From Bacillota bacterium (GTDB lineage: Bacteria; Bacillota; Bacilli; Alicyclobacillales; SLC66): 59,094 bases of DNA. Positions within the stretch are counted from its first letter, which is position 1. Each line of letters begins with the position of its first letter. Of the stretch, positions 26,981 through 35,109 are shown piece after piece. The translations under genes were made by a program, and so were the position numbers. The stretch lies in NCBI GenBank assembly GCA_021821055.1, contig JAKACX010000008.1, forward strand, positions 1-59,094, given 5' to 3'. Below the pieces are notes generated by a model. It searched no databases. It saw only the letters and a program-made list of their open reading frames with translations, and had not been told where the DNA came from.

Positions 26981-28213
26981 TCACAGAAACGGCCAGTACG
27001 GCGAGAGGACGAGCTCACCCAGTTTCTGCACCAGCGGACGTTTCAGCCACTCATGCAGCAGCAGCTCGCGGCCATGGGCGCGATCCTCGATGAAGATGTC
27101 CTCCATTTGGCGCGCAAGTTGCGCGCCAAAAAACTCGACGTTCACTTCGTGGTTGCCCATCAGGCTGAGGCGGTCCAGGTTGGCCGTCCCGACAGTGGTC
27201 CATTCACCGTCGATCGTCGCCGTTTTCGCGTGGATCATGGCGCCCTGGTACAGGAAGATCCGGATGCCGCGCCTGAGGCACTTCGTGAAGTACGTTCGCG
27301 CGAGCCAGTCCGCCAGAAGGTGGTTGGACTGTTCGGGTACGAGCAACTGGACGCTCACGCCGCGCTTCGCGGCGCGGATGAGCGACTCGAGGACGAAGCG
27401 GTCGGGCACGAAGTAGGGGGTTGTCAGCAGGATCCGGTCCTTGGCAAGATCGATCGCTTCGATGTACATGGAACGGATGGGAAACATGATGCGCGTCGGA
27501 TTGTTGATGTAAAGGCGAACGTGCGGCTGCAGCGCGGGCGCCTGCGTCGCCTTCGGCCGCACGGCCGAGCCGGCGTGTTCCGTCCAGAAATCGGCAAATG
27601 ACGCGTGCAGTTGCCGCGCCGCGTCGCCCTCGATGCGCACATGTGTGTCGCGCCATTTCGCGCCGTAGAGGTCGCCGATGTTGTAACCGCCGAGGTAGCC
27701 GATACGCTCGTCGACGATGAGCAGCTTGCGATGGTCGCGGGCGAGGCGTCGCGGGTCGATGACGTCAAGCGGGCGGCGCCATGCTCTGTAACGGTAGGTA
27801 TGTATATTATCGGGAAACAGTTTGAAGGCGCGGGGAACTACCATATTTGCGAAAGAATCAAAAATTACAAATACTTCGACGCCCCGCTTGGCCTGGTCGA
27901 TAATCGCCTCTTTGAAGGCGGAGCCGATGGTGTCGCCTTTCCAAATGAAGGACTCGATGCAGATGGTCTGCGTGGCCTTGCGGATGTCCTGCAACATGGC
28001 ATCGTACAGGTCCATGCCGTAGGTGTAGAGTGTCACCACGTTGTCCTCGGCGACCTCGGACAGGCGCGCCGGTTGCCGATTTGGGAAAATCGCGTCTCTG
28101 CGCCGGCGAAAACGCGTGGCAATGGCCGAACTGACGACCACTGCCGTCTGGAGGGCGACAAGCGCCACGATGATGACCAGAACGGCGTTCAGAACGGCGG
28201 CCCTGATGGACAC
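26981..28213 (-). CDS. Cardiolipin synthase-like phospholipase D protein
   Basis: The 410-residue protein has one N-terminal membrane helix (AVLNAVLVIIVALVALQTAV) and two HKD motifs of the phospholipase D family: HRKLLIVDE...GGYNIGD and HAKTATIDGEWTTVGTANLD. It probably transfers a phosphatidyl group between phosphatidylglycerol molecules to make cardiolipin at the membrane. GTG 28213 is preceded by GGGGGAG; longer starts at 28318 lack a site. The family usually has two N-terminal helices, so this is the one-helix form. It is convergent with spoVAF. Confidence 0.88.
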   Translation of the reverse strand: MSIRAAVLNAVLVIIVALVALQTAVVVSSAIATRFRRRRDAIFPNRQPARLSEVAEDNVVTLYTYGMDLYDAMLQDIRKATQTICIESFIWKGDTIGSAFKEAIIDQAKRGVEVFVIFDSFANMVVPRAFKLFPDNIHTYRYRAWRRPLDVIDPRRLARDHRKLLIVDERIGYLGGYNIGDLYGAKWRDTHVRIEGDAARQLHASFADFWTEHAGSAVRPKATQAPALQPHVRLYINNPTRIMFPIRSMYIEAIDLAKDRILLTTPYFVPDRFVLESLIRAAKRGVSVQLLVPEQSNHLLADWLARTYFTKCLRRGIRIFLYQGAMIHAKTATIDGEWTTVGTANLDRLSLMGNHEVNVEFFGAQLARQMEDIFIEDRAHGRELLLHEWLKRPLVQKLGELVLSPYWPFL

Positions 28214-28339
28214 AGTACCACTCCCCCGATGCAATCTCCGCGACACAATCCTATCCGAAGAGTCGCCCGGCTTCAAGCGGAAGAACACGGGCGCACATGA
28301 ACCGTCGCGTACATACAATGTTGATCAAGGGAAAAAGTT

Positions 28340-28368
28340 TTGCCGCACATTAAAAAATGTGCTATAAT
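28340..28368 (+). promoter_or_regulatory. Strong sigma-A promoter with a palindrome filling the spacer
   Basis: TTGCCG (28340-28345) and a perfect TATAAT (28363-28368) are 17 bp apart. An inverted repeat GCACATT-AAAA-AATGTGC (28345-28362) occupies the whole spacer. A dimeric repressor bound there would block the polymerase. Confidence 0.7.
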
Positions 28369-28413
28369 GCAACATAGGAAGTCAAGACCGTTAGCACTGA
28401 AGAGGTGAATTTT

Positions 28414-28620
28414 ATGCGAATCAGCATTGCGGATGAATCCGCCTGGTCGGGAGCGGACCTGGAAGATGTCCTGGAGCCGTCACAGTTGTCGGATGCGCGC
28501 CGCACCCCGCTGGGTCGCAGACGGTTGACGCCGGGTATGTTGATCGCGATGTGGGCGTTGCGGCTTTATGTGCTGGTTGCCTTGCCCCTTGTGGGCTATG
28601 TGTTCTTTCGTTCTCTGTAG
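28414..28620 (+). CDS. Small single-pass membrane protein, unknown
   Basis: The 68-residue protein has an acidic N-terminal half (SIADESAWSGADLEDVLE), a basic stretch (RRTPLGRRRLTPG) and one membrane helix to the end (MLIAMWALRLYVLVALPLVGY). No family is recognised. ATG 28414 has GAGGTGA 5-6 bases upstream, and a strong promoter lies 46 bp before. That combination supports a real, expressed gene. Confidence 0.72.
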   Translation: MRISIADESAWSGADLEDVLEPSQLSDARRTPLGRRRLTPGMLIAMWALRLYVLVALPLVGYVFFRSL

Positions 28621-28792
28621 CGGGCGGCGATGATGCCAGTGGCGCAAGGCGCACCGCTCCGGACAGCGCGCGCCAGGGCCGCGGACGCCGTGTCCGATCC
28701 GTGCCCGGGCGGTGCGTCCGGAGTGGTGCGCCTGTTTGGTGGACGGTGCGCTGTGTCCTGGAGCGTGCCCTTGGCGCGCCTGGATCCCGCGC

Positions 28793-30277
28793 TCAGATTT
28801 CGATGGCGTGCGCTTCGGCGCTCGTTTCGCTCTTGGCGACATTGCCGCGCAGGGCGGAGATCAGCGCGGCGAACACGCCCAGCAGCGCGACCGCGGCGAA
28901 CGACCAGCGAAACGCGACGATCAGGTCGGCGTGGGGCGCCTGAAACGAGCCGTATCCCATGGTGAGCATGACGCCTTCGAGAATTGTGAACGCGTACGCG
29001 ATCCCAAAGCTCTGCCCGAGCGAACGCGACATGTTCAGAATGCCCGAGGACACGCCCAGCCGGTTGCGCGGCGACGCGCCCATGACAGAACTGTTGTTCG
29101 GAGGCGTGAAGACGCCCATGCCGACGCCGATCAGCAGGAGCGCCGCAATCAGATAGATGTATGACACCTGCAGGCTGATGAGGACGAGGCCGGCGGCGGC
29201 GACGGTGGAGACGATCATGCCGACCGTGGTCGGTCCGCGCGACCCGAATCGGTCCGAGATGCGCCCGGCGATGGGCGCCAGAAGCATCATTCCGACAGGC
29301 AGCGGTGTGGTGAGCAGCCCTGCCTGCGCGGCGCTCCTGCCCATGACGTCCTCAAAGAAGTACGGCACGACGTACAGGACGCCGTACATGAGCGCGTAGG
29401 ACAGGGATCCCGAGATGTTCCCCCAAGTCCATTGCTCGATTTTGAACAGCGAGAGGTCGACGAGCGGAGACGGATGCCGCTTCTCGATCGCGATGAAGAG
29501 AAGCGTGAACAAAACCCCCGCCGCGAACGAGGCAAGGATGAACGGCGACGCCCAGCCGCGCGAATTCCCCTGGTTCAGTCCCAGCATCATGCCGACCAGG
29601 GCGATCGCGAGCGTCACGGCGCCGAGGTAGTCGAAGCGCTCCTTGCGCGCGGTCTCCCGCAGCTTGTCGCGCGGCAGGATGAGCGCCGCAAGCGTCGTGC
29701 CGATGATGCCGACGGGAACATTCACATAGAAGATGGCCCGCCATCCGAAGCCCGCGATCAGCAGGCCGCCGATGGTCGGGCCGAGCGACAGCCCGACAGC
29801 CAGCGCGGACCCCTGGATGCCGATCGCCTTGCCCCGCACGGATTCTGGAACCGCGGCGGTGATGATGGCCACGCTGTTGGCCTGCAGCATCACGGCGCCG
29901 ACGGACTGCAGGATGCGCATGACAATGAGAAAGGCCAGACTCTGAGACGCCCCGCACAGCGCCGACCCGACGATGAACACGCTGAAGCCGATGGTGTACA
30001 GGGGCCGCCGGCCGAGGATGTCCGAGAGGCGGCCGAACATGGCGAGCAGCGCCGTGAGCGTGAGCAGGTACGCCAACGCGACCCACTCGACGGCGCTCAC
30101 GGTGGTGTGGAACTTCGCCTGGATGGCCGGCTGGGCGACCGTGACGATGCTCGCGTCGAGCGCCGCCATGAACGCGCCGATGCACACGGTCGCGACGACG
30201 AACCAGTGATAATTGGGCCGCGCTGTCAGGCCGCGCAGGGGCAGGGAGTGCATCGCGTCAGGGACGGAATGGCTCAT
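28793..30277 (-). CDS. MFS multidrug transporter, DHA2 (14-helix) family
   Basis: The 494-residue drug/proton antiporter shows the DHA2 signatures: FMAALDASIVTVAQPAI in helix 1 (motif D1), the loop 2-3 motif GRLSDILGRRPLY, and motif C in helix 5 (GLSLGPTIGGLLI). About 14 hydrophobic helices can be counted. ATG 30277 has GGAGAGG upstream. It is preceded on the same strand by a GntR/UTRA regulator 47 bp away, which probably senses the exported or a related compound. The substrate is unknown. Confidence 0.9.
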   Translation of the reverse strand: MSHSVPDAMHSLPLRGLTARPNYHWFVVATVCIGAFMAALDASIVTVAQPAIQAKFHTTVSAVEWVALAYLLTLTALLAMFGRLSDILGRRPLYTIGFSVFIVGSALCGASQSLAFLIVMRILQSVGAVMLQANSVAIITAAVPESVRGKAIGIQGSALAVGLSLGPTIGGLLIAGFGWRAIFYVNVPVGIIGTTLAALILPRDKLRETARKERFDYLGAVTLAIALVGMMLGLNQGNSRGWASPFILASFAAGVLFTLLFIAIEKRHPSPLVDLSLFKIEQWTWGNISGSLSYALMYGVLYVVPYFFEDVMGRSAAQAGLLTTPLPVGMMLLAPIAGRISDRFGSRGPTTVGMIVSTVAAAGLVLISLQVSYIYLIAALLLIGVGMGVFTPPNNSSVMGASPRNRLGVSSGILNMSRSLGQSFGIAYAFTILEGVMLTMGYGSFQAPHADLIVAFRWSFAAVALLGVFAALISALRGNVAKSETSAEAHAIEI

Positions 30278-30324
30278 GTTGTGTTCATCCTCTCCGAAGG
30301 GTGCCACTTCTTTGCGTCATCCGG

Positions 30325-31065
30325 TCAGTCGACCGGTTCTGTCCGGCGCGCCAGACGGACCCGGTACTCGTAGCTCTCCGCCCGGTAGTGCGCGCACGCG
30401 TACTCCACGGGGCGACCGGTCCCGTCCCGCGTCGTGCGTTCGATGCGCAGCACGGGCTGGCCGGGGGCGATGCACAGCAACGCCGCGTCCGTTCCATCGG
30501 CCGCCTGCGCGGTAATGGTCTGTTCGCCGGCGGAAATCGATACGCCGTGCTGCTCCAGCGCCCGGTAGATCTGCAGTTGCCGGACGTCGCGCCCCGCGAG
30601 CAGCGGGTGCGCTGCCTCCGGAAGGAAGCTCTCGTCGTAAAAGACCGGGTTGCTCCCTTCGTGCACGAGGCGGAATATCCGCACAACAACCGTGTCCTGC
30701 GGGAGATGCAGGTGCGCGGCGACGGTCGCGTCCGCGCGCACAAGGGACAGATCGGCGGACGCGACGGTCGCGCGCCTGCCCAACAGGTCGAATTCCTCAA
30801 AGAAGCCGTACAGCGGCGACGATGTGGACAGGCTCTCCTTGCGCGCCACAAACGTGCCGCGCCCTTGCTGGCGCACGAGGTTTCCGGTTCCGACGAGGTC
30901 CTGCACGGCCTGCCGGACGGTGGTCCGCGACACGCCATGGAGCTCGATGAGCTCGTGTTCTGTCGGGATCATGGTGCCCTCGGGCCATTCTCCGGACTCG
31001 ATCTTCTTCATCAGCCATGATCGCAGTTGAAGGTAGAGCGGGTATCCGGCGCGCACCATTGCCAT
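30325..31065 (-). CDS. GntR-family (HutC/UTRA) regulator
   Basis: The 246-residue protein has an N-terminal winged helix (PLYLQLRSWLMKKIESGEWP, TEHELIELHGVSRTTVRQAV) and a UTRA effector-binding domain (VVRIFRLVHEGSNPVFYDES, QPVLRIERTTRDGTGRPVEY). UTRA regulators respond to sugars or amino-acid derivatives. ATG 31065 is chosen because the winged helix then starts a few residues in; ATG 31059 is equivalent. It forms an operon with the MFS gene downstream. Direct repeats GTTATGA/CGTTATG (31202-31215) near a minus-strand TATAAT (31227-31232) may be its own operator. Confidence 0.88.
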   Translation of the reverse strand: MAMVRAGYPLYLQLRSWLMKKIESGEWPEGTMIPTEHELIELHGVSRTTVRQAVQDLVGTGNLVRQQGRGTFVARKESLSTSSPLYGFFEEFDLLGRRATVASADLSLVRADATVAAHLHLPQDTVVVRIFRLVHEGSNPVFYDESFLPEAAHPLLAGRDVRQLQIYRALEQHGVSISAGEQTITAQAADGTDAALLCIAPGQPVLRIERTTRDGTGRPVEYACAHYRAESYEYRVRLARRTEPVD

Positions 31066-31304
31066 GATCGCACCCGCTTTCAAATGGAATCCGCATGACC
31101 GTCTTCTCCCGTTCGCCCGACAAACATGAAGATTCGGATCCATCGAGCAGGCGACCATGCGACGCTACGGGCGATCCCGTTTTTTCAGGATAGATCATAT
31201 TGTTATGACGTTATGCCATCTGGTTTATTATATCGCCTCTGGCGCGGATGAACTGTGACAAATATGTGAAAAATGAAGGCTTCACGGATCGCGGGCAGTC
31301 TGGG
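31066..31304 (-). promoter_or_regulatory. Promoter/leader region of the GntR-MFS operon
   Basis: No gene is visible. On the minus strand a perfect TATAAT (31232-31227) lies about 160 bp before the GntR start, but no matching -35 sits at the right distance. Repeated GTTATG motifs at 31202-31215 lie just downstream of it and could bind the GntR protein. Confidence 0.35.
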
Positions 31305-31422
31305 GGAACTGTGAAACGGTCCGCAGAGAAAGCGAAACCGGGCATATGGAGCGTTTGCGATTTCCGTCAAACGCTCCATAGGGACAGGCTTGCGACGGAC
31401 CGACCGCATTTCACAATTCCCC
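31305..31422 (+). repeat. 118-bp palindromic intergenic element, copy B
   Basis: Same length, ends (GGAACTGTGAAA / TTTCACAATTCC) and architecture as copies A and C, but more diverged in sequence. The inner stem TATGGAGCGTTTG / CAAACGCTCCATA is a perfect 13-bp pair although its bases differ from copy C, so both arms changed together. It lies between the GntR promoter region and the 3' end of the small gene at 31478. Confidence 0.75.
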
Positions 31423-31477
31423 AAGACGCGCACCGTCCTTCTGCCCGCGGGTTCCGCGCCTCTGCGTCGCGTCAGGT

Positions 31478-31705
31478 TCAGTCCGCCGCGTCGGCCATCT
31501 GACGCCGTTTCTCCGAAACAGTGTCGACGACGTTGTCGGCGACCCTGCCCGCCGTCCGGCGAAACCAGCTGTAGTTCTGCCGTTTGGCGAATTCCCACGC
31601 GGCGATTCCCATCCCCGCGCCAACGATCATCGGCCATGTCTGCGCAAACGGCCGCGGGCCGGCCCGCCTTGGTCCTCGCGTCATGCCATCAATAAAAGCC
31701 CACAT
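31478..31705 (-). CDS. Small basic protein, unknown
   Basis: The 75-residue protein has a short hydrophobic stretch (WPMIVGAGMGIAAWEFA) between basic segments, and a charged helical tail (VADNVVDTVSEKRRQMADAA). It resembles small Bacilli proteins of the DUF3918/YtxH kind only in general layout. GGAGGTG precedes ATG 31705 with good spacing, which supports translation. It is divergent from the aminopeptidase gene. Confidence 0.6.
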   Translation of the reverse strand: MWAFIDGMTRGPRRAGPRPFAQTWPMIVGAGMGIAAWEFAKRQNYSWFRRTAGRVADNVVDTVSEKRRQMADAAD

Positions 31706-31816
31706 GTTGCAACACCTCCGCGTTTAGTTTGCTCATACGGATGAGAGCCATGCGGTTGAAATCTTATCCTCTGTGCGCACCGTGTGGTAAAATGCGAAGC
31801 GAAAGAGGGTGGCCAA

Positions 31817-32932
31817 ATGCGGGATCCGCGGGCAACACAACTGGCCGAAAGCGTGGTTCGCCAGTCCTGCCGCCTGAAGGCGGGGGAGAACATTCTCATC
31901 GAAGTGTTTGGCTCTGGAATTGAACTGGCAGAGGAATTTATTGAAGCGGCGTACCGGGTGGGGGGAAGGCCGTTTTTTCAGGCGCGCGTACCCACCTTGT
32001 GGCGCGCGTGGCTGCGCGATGCGACAGACGAGCAGTTGGCCCTGCAGGCGCAGAATGACGAGGCGCTGATGAAGCAGATGGACTGCTACGTGGCCGTCCG
32101 CGCCTGGGACAATGTGGCGGAGTACGCGGATGTACCGCAACACCGCATGGCGGCGCACGAGAGGATCTACCACAGTCCCGTGCACTCCTTCGCGCGCGTC
32201 AAGGGCACTCGGTGGTGCGTGATGCGTTATCCGAACAGCGCGATGGCCCAATTGGCCGGCATGAGCACGCGCGAATTCGAGGACTTCTACTTCCGCGTCT
32301 GCACCGTCGACTACGCGTTGATGGGCGACGCCATGGAAGCGCTCAAGGAACTCATGCAGGCGACGGATCGGGTGCACATCAAAGGGCCGGGGACCGACCT
32401 CCGGTTTTCGATCAAGGACATTCCTGCGATTCCCTGCGCTGGCCAGAACAACATTCCCGACGGCGAGGTGTTCACGGCGCCCGTCCGTACGTCCGTGAAC
32501 GGCGTGGTGCAATTCAATACGCCGTCGCCGTACGACGGGTTCATCTACGAGAACGTCAGGCTGCGTTTTGAAGAGGGCCGCATCGTCGAGGTGTCCGCCA
32601 ATGATCCGGAGCGAGCGCGGCACGTGTTTGACACGGACGAAGGCGCGCGTTACGTCGGGGAATTCAGCATCGGCCTGAATCCGTATATTCGCGAGCCGAT
32701 GAAGGACATTCTATTTGACGAGAAGATCGACGGCAGTTTCCATTTCACTCCGGGGAATTGCTACGACGAGGCGCCAAACGGCAACGAGTCCGCCATTCAC
32801 TGGGACCTGGTCTGCATTCAGCGCCCGGAATACGGCGGCGGCGAAATCTGGTTTGACGACCGGCTGATCCGCAAGGACGGCCGCTTCGTCGTGCCGGAAC
32901 TGCTCCTGCTCAATCCGGAAAAGCTGGTCTGA
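31817..32932 (+). CDS. M29-family aminopeptidase
   Basis: The 371-residue metallo-aminopeptidase is of the thermophilic AmpS/AmpT/PepS family, using two metal ions to remove N-terminal residues in the cytoplasm. Family features seen: LAESVVRQSCRLKAGENILI, LRFSIKDIPAIPCAGQNNIP leading to the metal-ligand Glu in DGEVFTAP, the Glu in ARYVGEFSIGLNP, and the His/Asp tail (GSFHFTPGNCY, SAIHWDLVCIQRPEYGG). ATG 31817 follows AGAGGGTGG. It is followed after 3 bp by mutY, so the two are cotranscribed. Confidence 0.92.
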   Translation: MRDPRATQLAESVVRQSCRLKAGENILIEVFGSGIELAEEFIEAAYRVGGRPFFQARVPTLWRAWLRDATDEQLALQAQNDEALMKQMDCYVAVRAWDNVAEYADVPQHRMAAHERIYHSPVHSFARVKGTRWCVMRYPNSAMAQLAGMSTREFEDFYFRVCTVDYALMGDAMEALKELMQATDRVHIKGPGTDLRFSIKDIPAIPCAGQNNIPDGEVFTAPVRTSVNGVVQFNTPSPYDGFIYENVRLRFEEGRIVEVSANDPERARHVFDTDEGARYVGEFSIGLNPYIREPMKDILFDEKIDGSFHFTPGNCYDEAPNGNESAIHWDLVCIQRPEYGGGEIWFDDRLIRKDGRFVVPELLLLNPEKLV

Positions 32933-32935
32933 GTT

Positions 32936-34006
32936 GTGGACGGACGCCAGTTTGTCCAGGACCTGCTGGCGTGGTACGGCCAGGCGGCGCGCTCCCTGCC
33001 GTGGCGCGCGAGTCCGGACCCTTACCGCGTGCTGGTCTCGGAGATCATGTTGCAGCAGACACGCGTCGATACGGTAATTCCCTATTTCCAGCGCTTCATG
33101 GAGCGCTTCCCTTCGATCGGCGAGCTTGCCCGCGCGCCCGAGCAGGACGTTCTGAAGCTGTGGGAGGGCCTCGGCTATTATTCCCGGGCGCGGAATCTGC
33201 AGGCGGCGGCGCGGGAAGTCGAGGCCGCGTACGGCGGGGTGCTGCCCGACAGCGCCGGGGAGATGAAGAAGCTGCCGGGCATCGGCGAGTACACGGCGGG
33301 AGCGGTGGCTTCGATCGCCTACGGACGCGCGGAACCGGCTGTGGACGGCAATGTGCTGCGTGTGTTCGCCCGCCTGTACGCGATTGCGCAAGACATCAAG
33401 GCGCCGGCCACGAAGCGCGCCGTCACGCAAATCGCGGCGCAATTGCTGCCGGACGCGAGGGCGGGCGCGTTCAACCAGGCGTTGATGGACCTTGGCGCCC
33501 TGGTGTGCACGCCGAAGAGTCCCCGTTGCGGGGAGTGCCCGGTGCAGGCGCACTGCGCGGCGCGCGCCGCGGGCGTTCAGGCGCAGCTGCCGATGCGGTC
33601 GGCGAGCCGGACGGCGCGGGAGGAGCACTATGGCGCGCTGCTGCTGCAGTGCGGCGACGCGGTCTGCGTCAGCCAGCGGCCGGGTCGCGGCTTGCTCGCG
33701 GGGCTGTGGCAGTTGCCGCAGACCGCGACGGAGGAAGCGACGGCCCGGCAAGCCACGGCGGAGTTGGCCCGTTCGATCACGGGGCGGGATGTCGCAGTAT
33801 CCGGGCCCCTGGGCCGGTATACACATGCATTCTCCCACCTGCACTGGACAATCGACCTGTTTGCGGCGTACTCTGACAGTGACGTGTGCGCAGACGGCTC
33901 GTTTCACTACGCCGACGCGGGCCAGCGCGCTGCGCTGCCCTTCGGGCGGGTGTTCCTGCGGATGCTTGCCGATCATGCGCGGGGGGGACGGGGCGGACAT
34001 GATTGA
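32936..34006 (+). CDS. mutY: A/G-specific adenine glycosylase MutY
   Basis: MutY removes adenine mispaired with 8-oxoguanine. The 356 residues have the HhH-GPD domain (SEIMLQQTRVDTVIPYF with catalytic Glu; LPGIGEYTAGAVASIAYG hairpin; VDGNVLRVFARL with catalytic Asp). The [4Fe-4S] loop CTPKSPRCGECPVQAHC and a C-terminal MutT-like 8-oxoG-recognition domain (YGALLLQCGDAVCVSQRPGR, LAGLWQLPQ) follow. The GTG start is 3 bp after the aminopeptidase stop. Its end overlaps the HesB-like gene by 8 bp. Confidence 0.95.
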   Translation: MDGRQFVQDLLAWYGQAARSLPWRASPDPYRVLVSEIMLQQTRVDTVIPYFQRFMERFPSIGELARAPEQDVLKLWEGLGYYSRARNLQAAAREVEAAYGGVLPDSAGEMKKLPGIGEYTAGAVASIAYGRAEPAVDGNVLRVFARLYAIAQDIKAPATKRAVTQIAAQLLPDARAGAFNQALMDLGALVCTPKSPRCGECPVQAHCAARAAGVQAQLPMRSASRTAREEHYGALLLQCGDAVCVSQRPGRGLLAGLWQLPQTATEEATARQATAELARSITGRDVAVSGPLGRYTHAFSHLHWTIDLFAAYSDSDVCADGSFHYADAGQRAALPFGRVFLRMLADHARGGRGGHD

Positions 34007-34292
34007 AATTACGGATGACGGCGCGCGGCGCCTGCGGGAGATCCGCGACGAGGAGGACGCCGGGGATCTCATCATACGCGTCGTGGCGGCGCCCGGGTGA
34101 GGCGGGGTGCGTTTCACGATCGCTCTGGATGAGCGAGACGACCGGGATGAGGTTATTGACGTGAAAGATGTGCGGTTTGCGCTCGACCCGTTTACCAGAA
34201 CGGTCGTGCGCGGGCGCGTGCAGATTTTCTATAACCCTGCCCGCGATTCCTTTTCCGTTGCGGCCGGCGCCGGGGATTTCGGCGGTTGCTGA
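33999..34292 (+). CDS. HesB-like protein with in-frame UGA (candidate selenoprotein)
   Basis: This is a 97-residue HesB/IscA-like protein read through a TGA at 34098-34100 (codon 34). N-terminal part: MIEITDDGARRLREIRDEED...LIIRVVAAPG. Then U and GGVRFTIALDERDDRDEVID, a continuous family pattern, ending IFYNPARDSFSVAAG...DFGGC. The UGA falls where A-type Fe-S carriers have their first conserved Cys (CSG). HesB-like selenoproteins with Sec there are a known bacterial family. A hairpin 19 nt downstream fits a SECIS. ATG 33999 overlaps the end of mutY by 8 bp, so it is coupled to an Fe-S enzyme. Read as a stop, it would give a 33-residue fragment. Confidence 0.8.
34120..34136 (+). promoter_or_regulatory. 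Candidate SECIS hairpin in the HesB-like mRNA
   Basis: Starting 19 nt after the UGA, UCGCUC pairs with GAGCGA around the loop UGGAU, with G at loop position 2. Position and shape match the hairpin in the thioredoxin mRNA and the general bacterial SECIS form. Confidence 0.6.
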
Positions 34293-34347
34293 GCGCCGGT
34301 TGCCGCCGGCGGCTGGCGCCGCCGGGTGTAACCCCTGTCGGGCGCTC

Positions 34348-34376
34348 GTGACGGTCTGCGAAAAAAGATGTACAAT
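34348..34376 (+). promoter_or_regulatory. Candidate promoter of the BI-1 family gene
   Basis: GTGACG (34348-34353) and TACAAT (34371-34376) lie 17 bp apart, 81 bp before the ATG at 34457. The spacer is A-rich next to the -10. Confidence 0.5.
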
Positions 34377-34456
34377 AAACCGTGTATACGCCGGGAGTAT
34401 ACGCAAATCGACAGGCGTCTCGCACGGCGCACTCTGTCGGGAGGAGGCGGCTTGGC

Positions 34457-35098
34457 ATGTACGAACAGGTGAGTGTCCGCTTGATGCGCAACAGGGTCAT
34501 GTTGGGCCTGGCGGCGTCGTTGGCGTTTGCCGCTCTCGGAGCCTATGTTGGGCAGTACTTGCCTCCTGCATTGTACTTTCCATTGTGGCTTGTCGAGATG
34601 GGCATGATGGTCACCGCCATGGTGGTTCGCCGACGCCGCGTCGTCGGCTGGACGTTTCTGTTCGCCTTCACGCTGCTGTCGGGCATGACCGTGACCCCGC
34701 TGCTGATTGTCTATTCGCAGATGCTCGGGGTGCAGGTGGTCGAAGAGGCGTTTCTCGTAACCGCGGGCGCCTTTGGGCTTTCGGCGTTTGTCGCGAGCCG
34801 GCGCGGCGTGGATTTTCATTGGTTGGGCATGTTGGCGAGCGTAGGCTTGATCACGCTGCTTTTGCTCGCCGTGGTCAGCATATTCTTTCCGCTGGGCGGC
34901 GCGCTGCAGCTTATCTACACGTACCTTGGCATCTGCGTGTTTGTCGCGTTCATGCTGTTTGACCTGAACCGCTTGACGCGCTACGGGGTTGCGGCGGAAC
35001 AGGTCCCGATGATGGTGTTGAACCTGTACCTCGACTTCCTCAACCTGTTTCTCTTTATCCTCCAATTGTTTGGACTGAACGTTCAGTCCCGCAGATAG
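34457..35098 (+). CDS. Bax inhibitor-1 / YccA family membrane protein
   Basis: The 213-residue protein has seven hydrophobic helices, the count of the BI-1/TMBIM family, whose bacterial member YetJ is a pH-dependent Ca2+ leak channel. Helices include MLGLAASLAFAALGAYVG, TPLLIVYSQMLGVQVV and LITLLLLAVVSIFFPLG. The family end motif with a conserved Asp appears in LFDLNRLTRYG and MVLNLYLDFLNLFLFIL. ATG 34457 has GGGAGGAGG upstream. An ion-leak role here is by analogy. Confidence 0.87.
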   Translation: MYEQVSVRLMRNRVMLGLAASLAFAALGAYVGQYLPPALYFPLWLVEMGMMVTAMVVRRRRVVGWTFLFAFTLLSGMTVTPLLIVYSQMLGVQVVEEAFLVTAGAFGLSAFVASRRGVDFHWLGMLASVGLITLLLLAVVSIFFPLGGALQLIYTYLGICVFVAFMLFDLNRLTRYGVAAEQVPMMVLNLYLDFLNLFLFILQLFGLNVQSRR

Positions 35099-35109
35099 GA
35101 TTGACCGCG

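Noticed and set aside
34098-34100. TGA in the HesB-like gene as a simple stop, with a separate small gene starting at 34107
   Set aside because: The downstream frame has no ribosome-binding site, and the two parts join into one continuous HesB-like protein.
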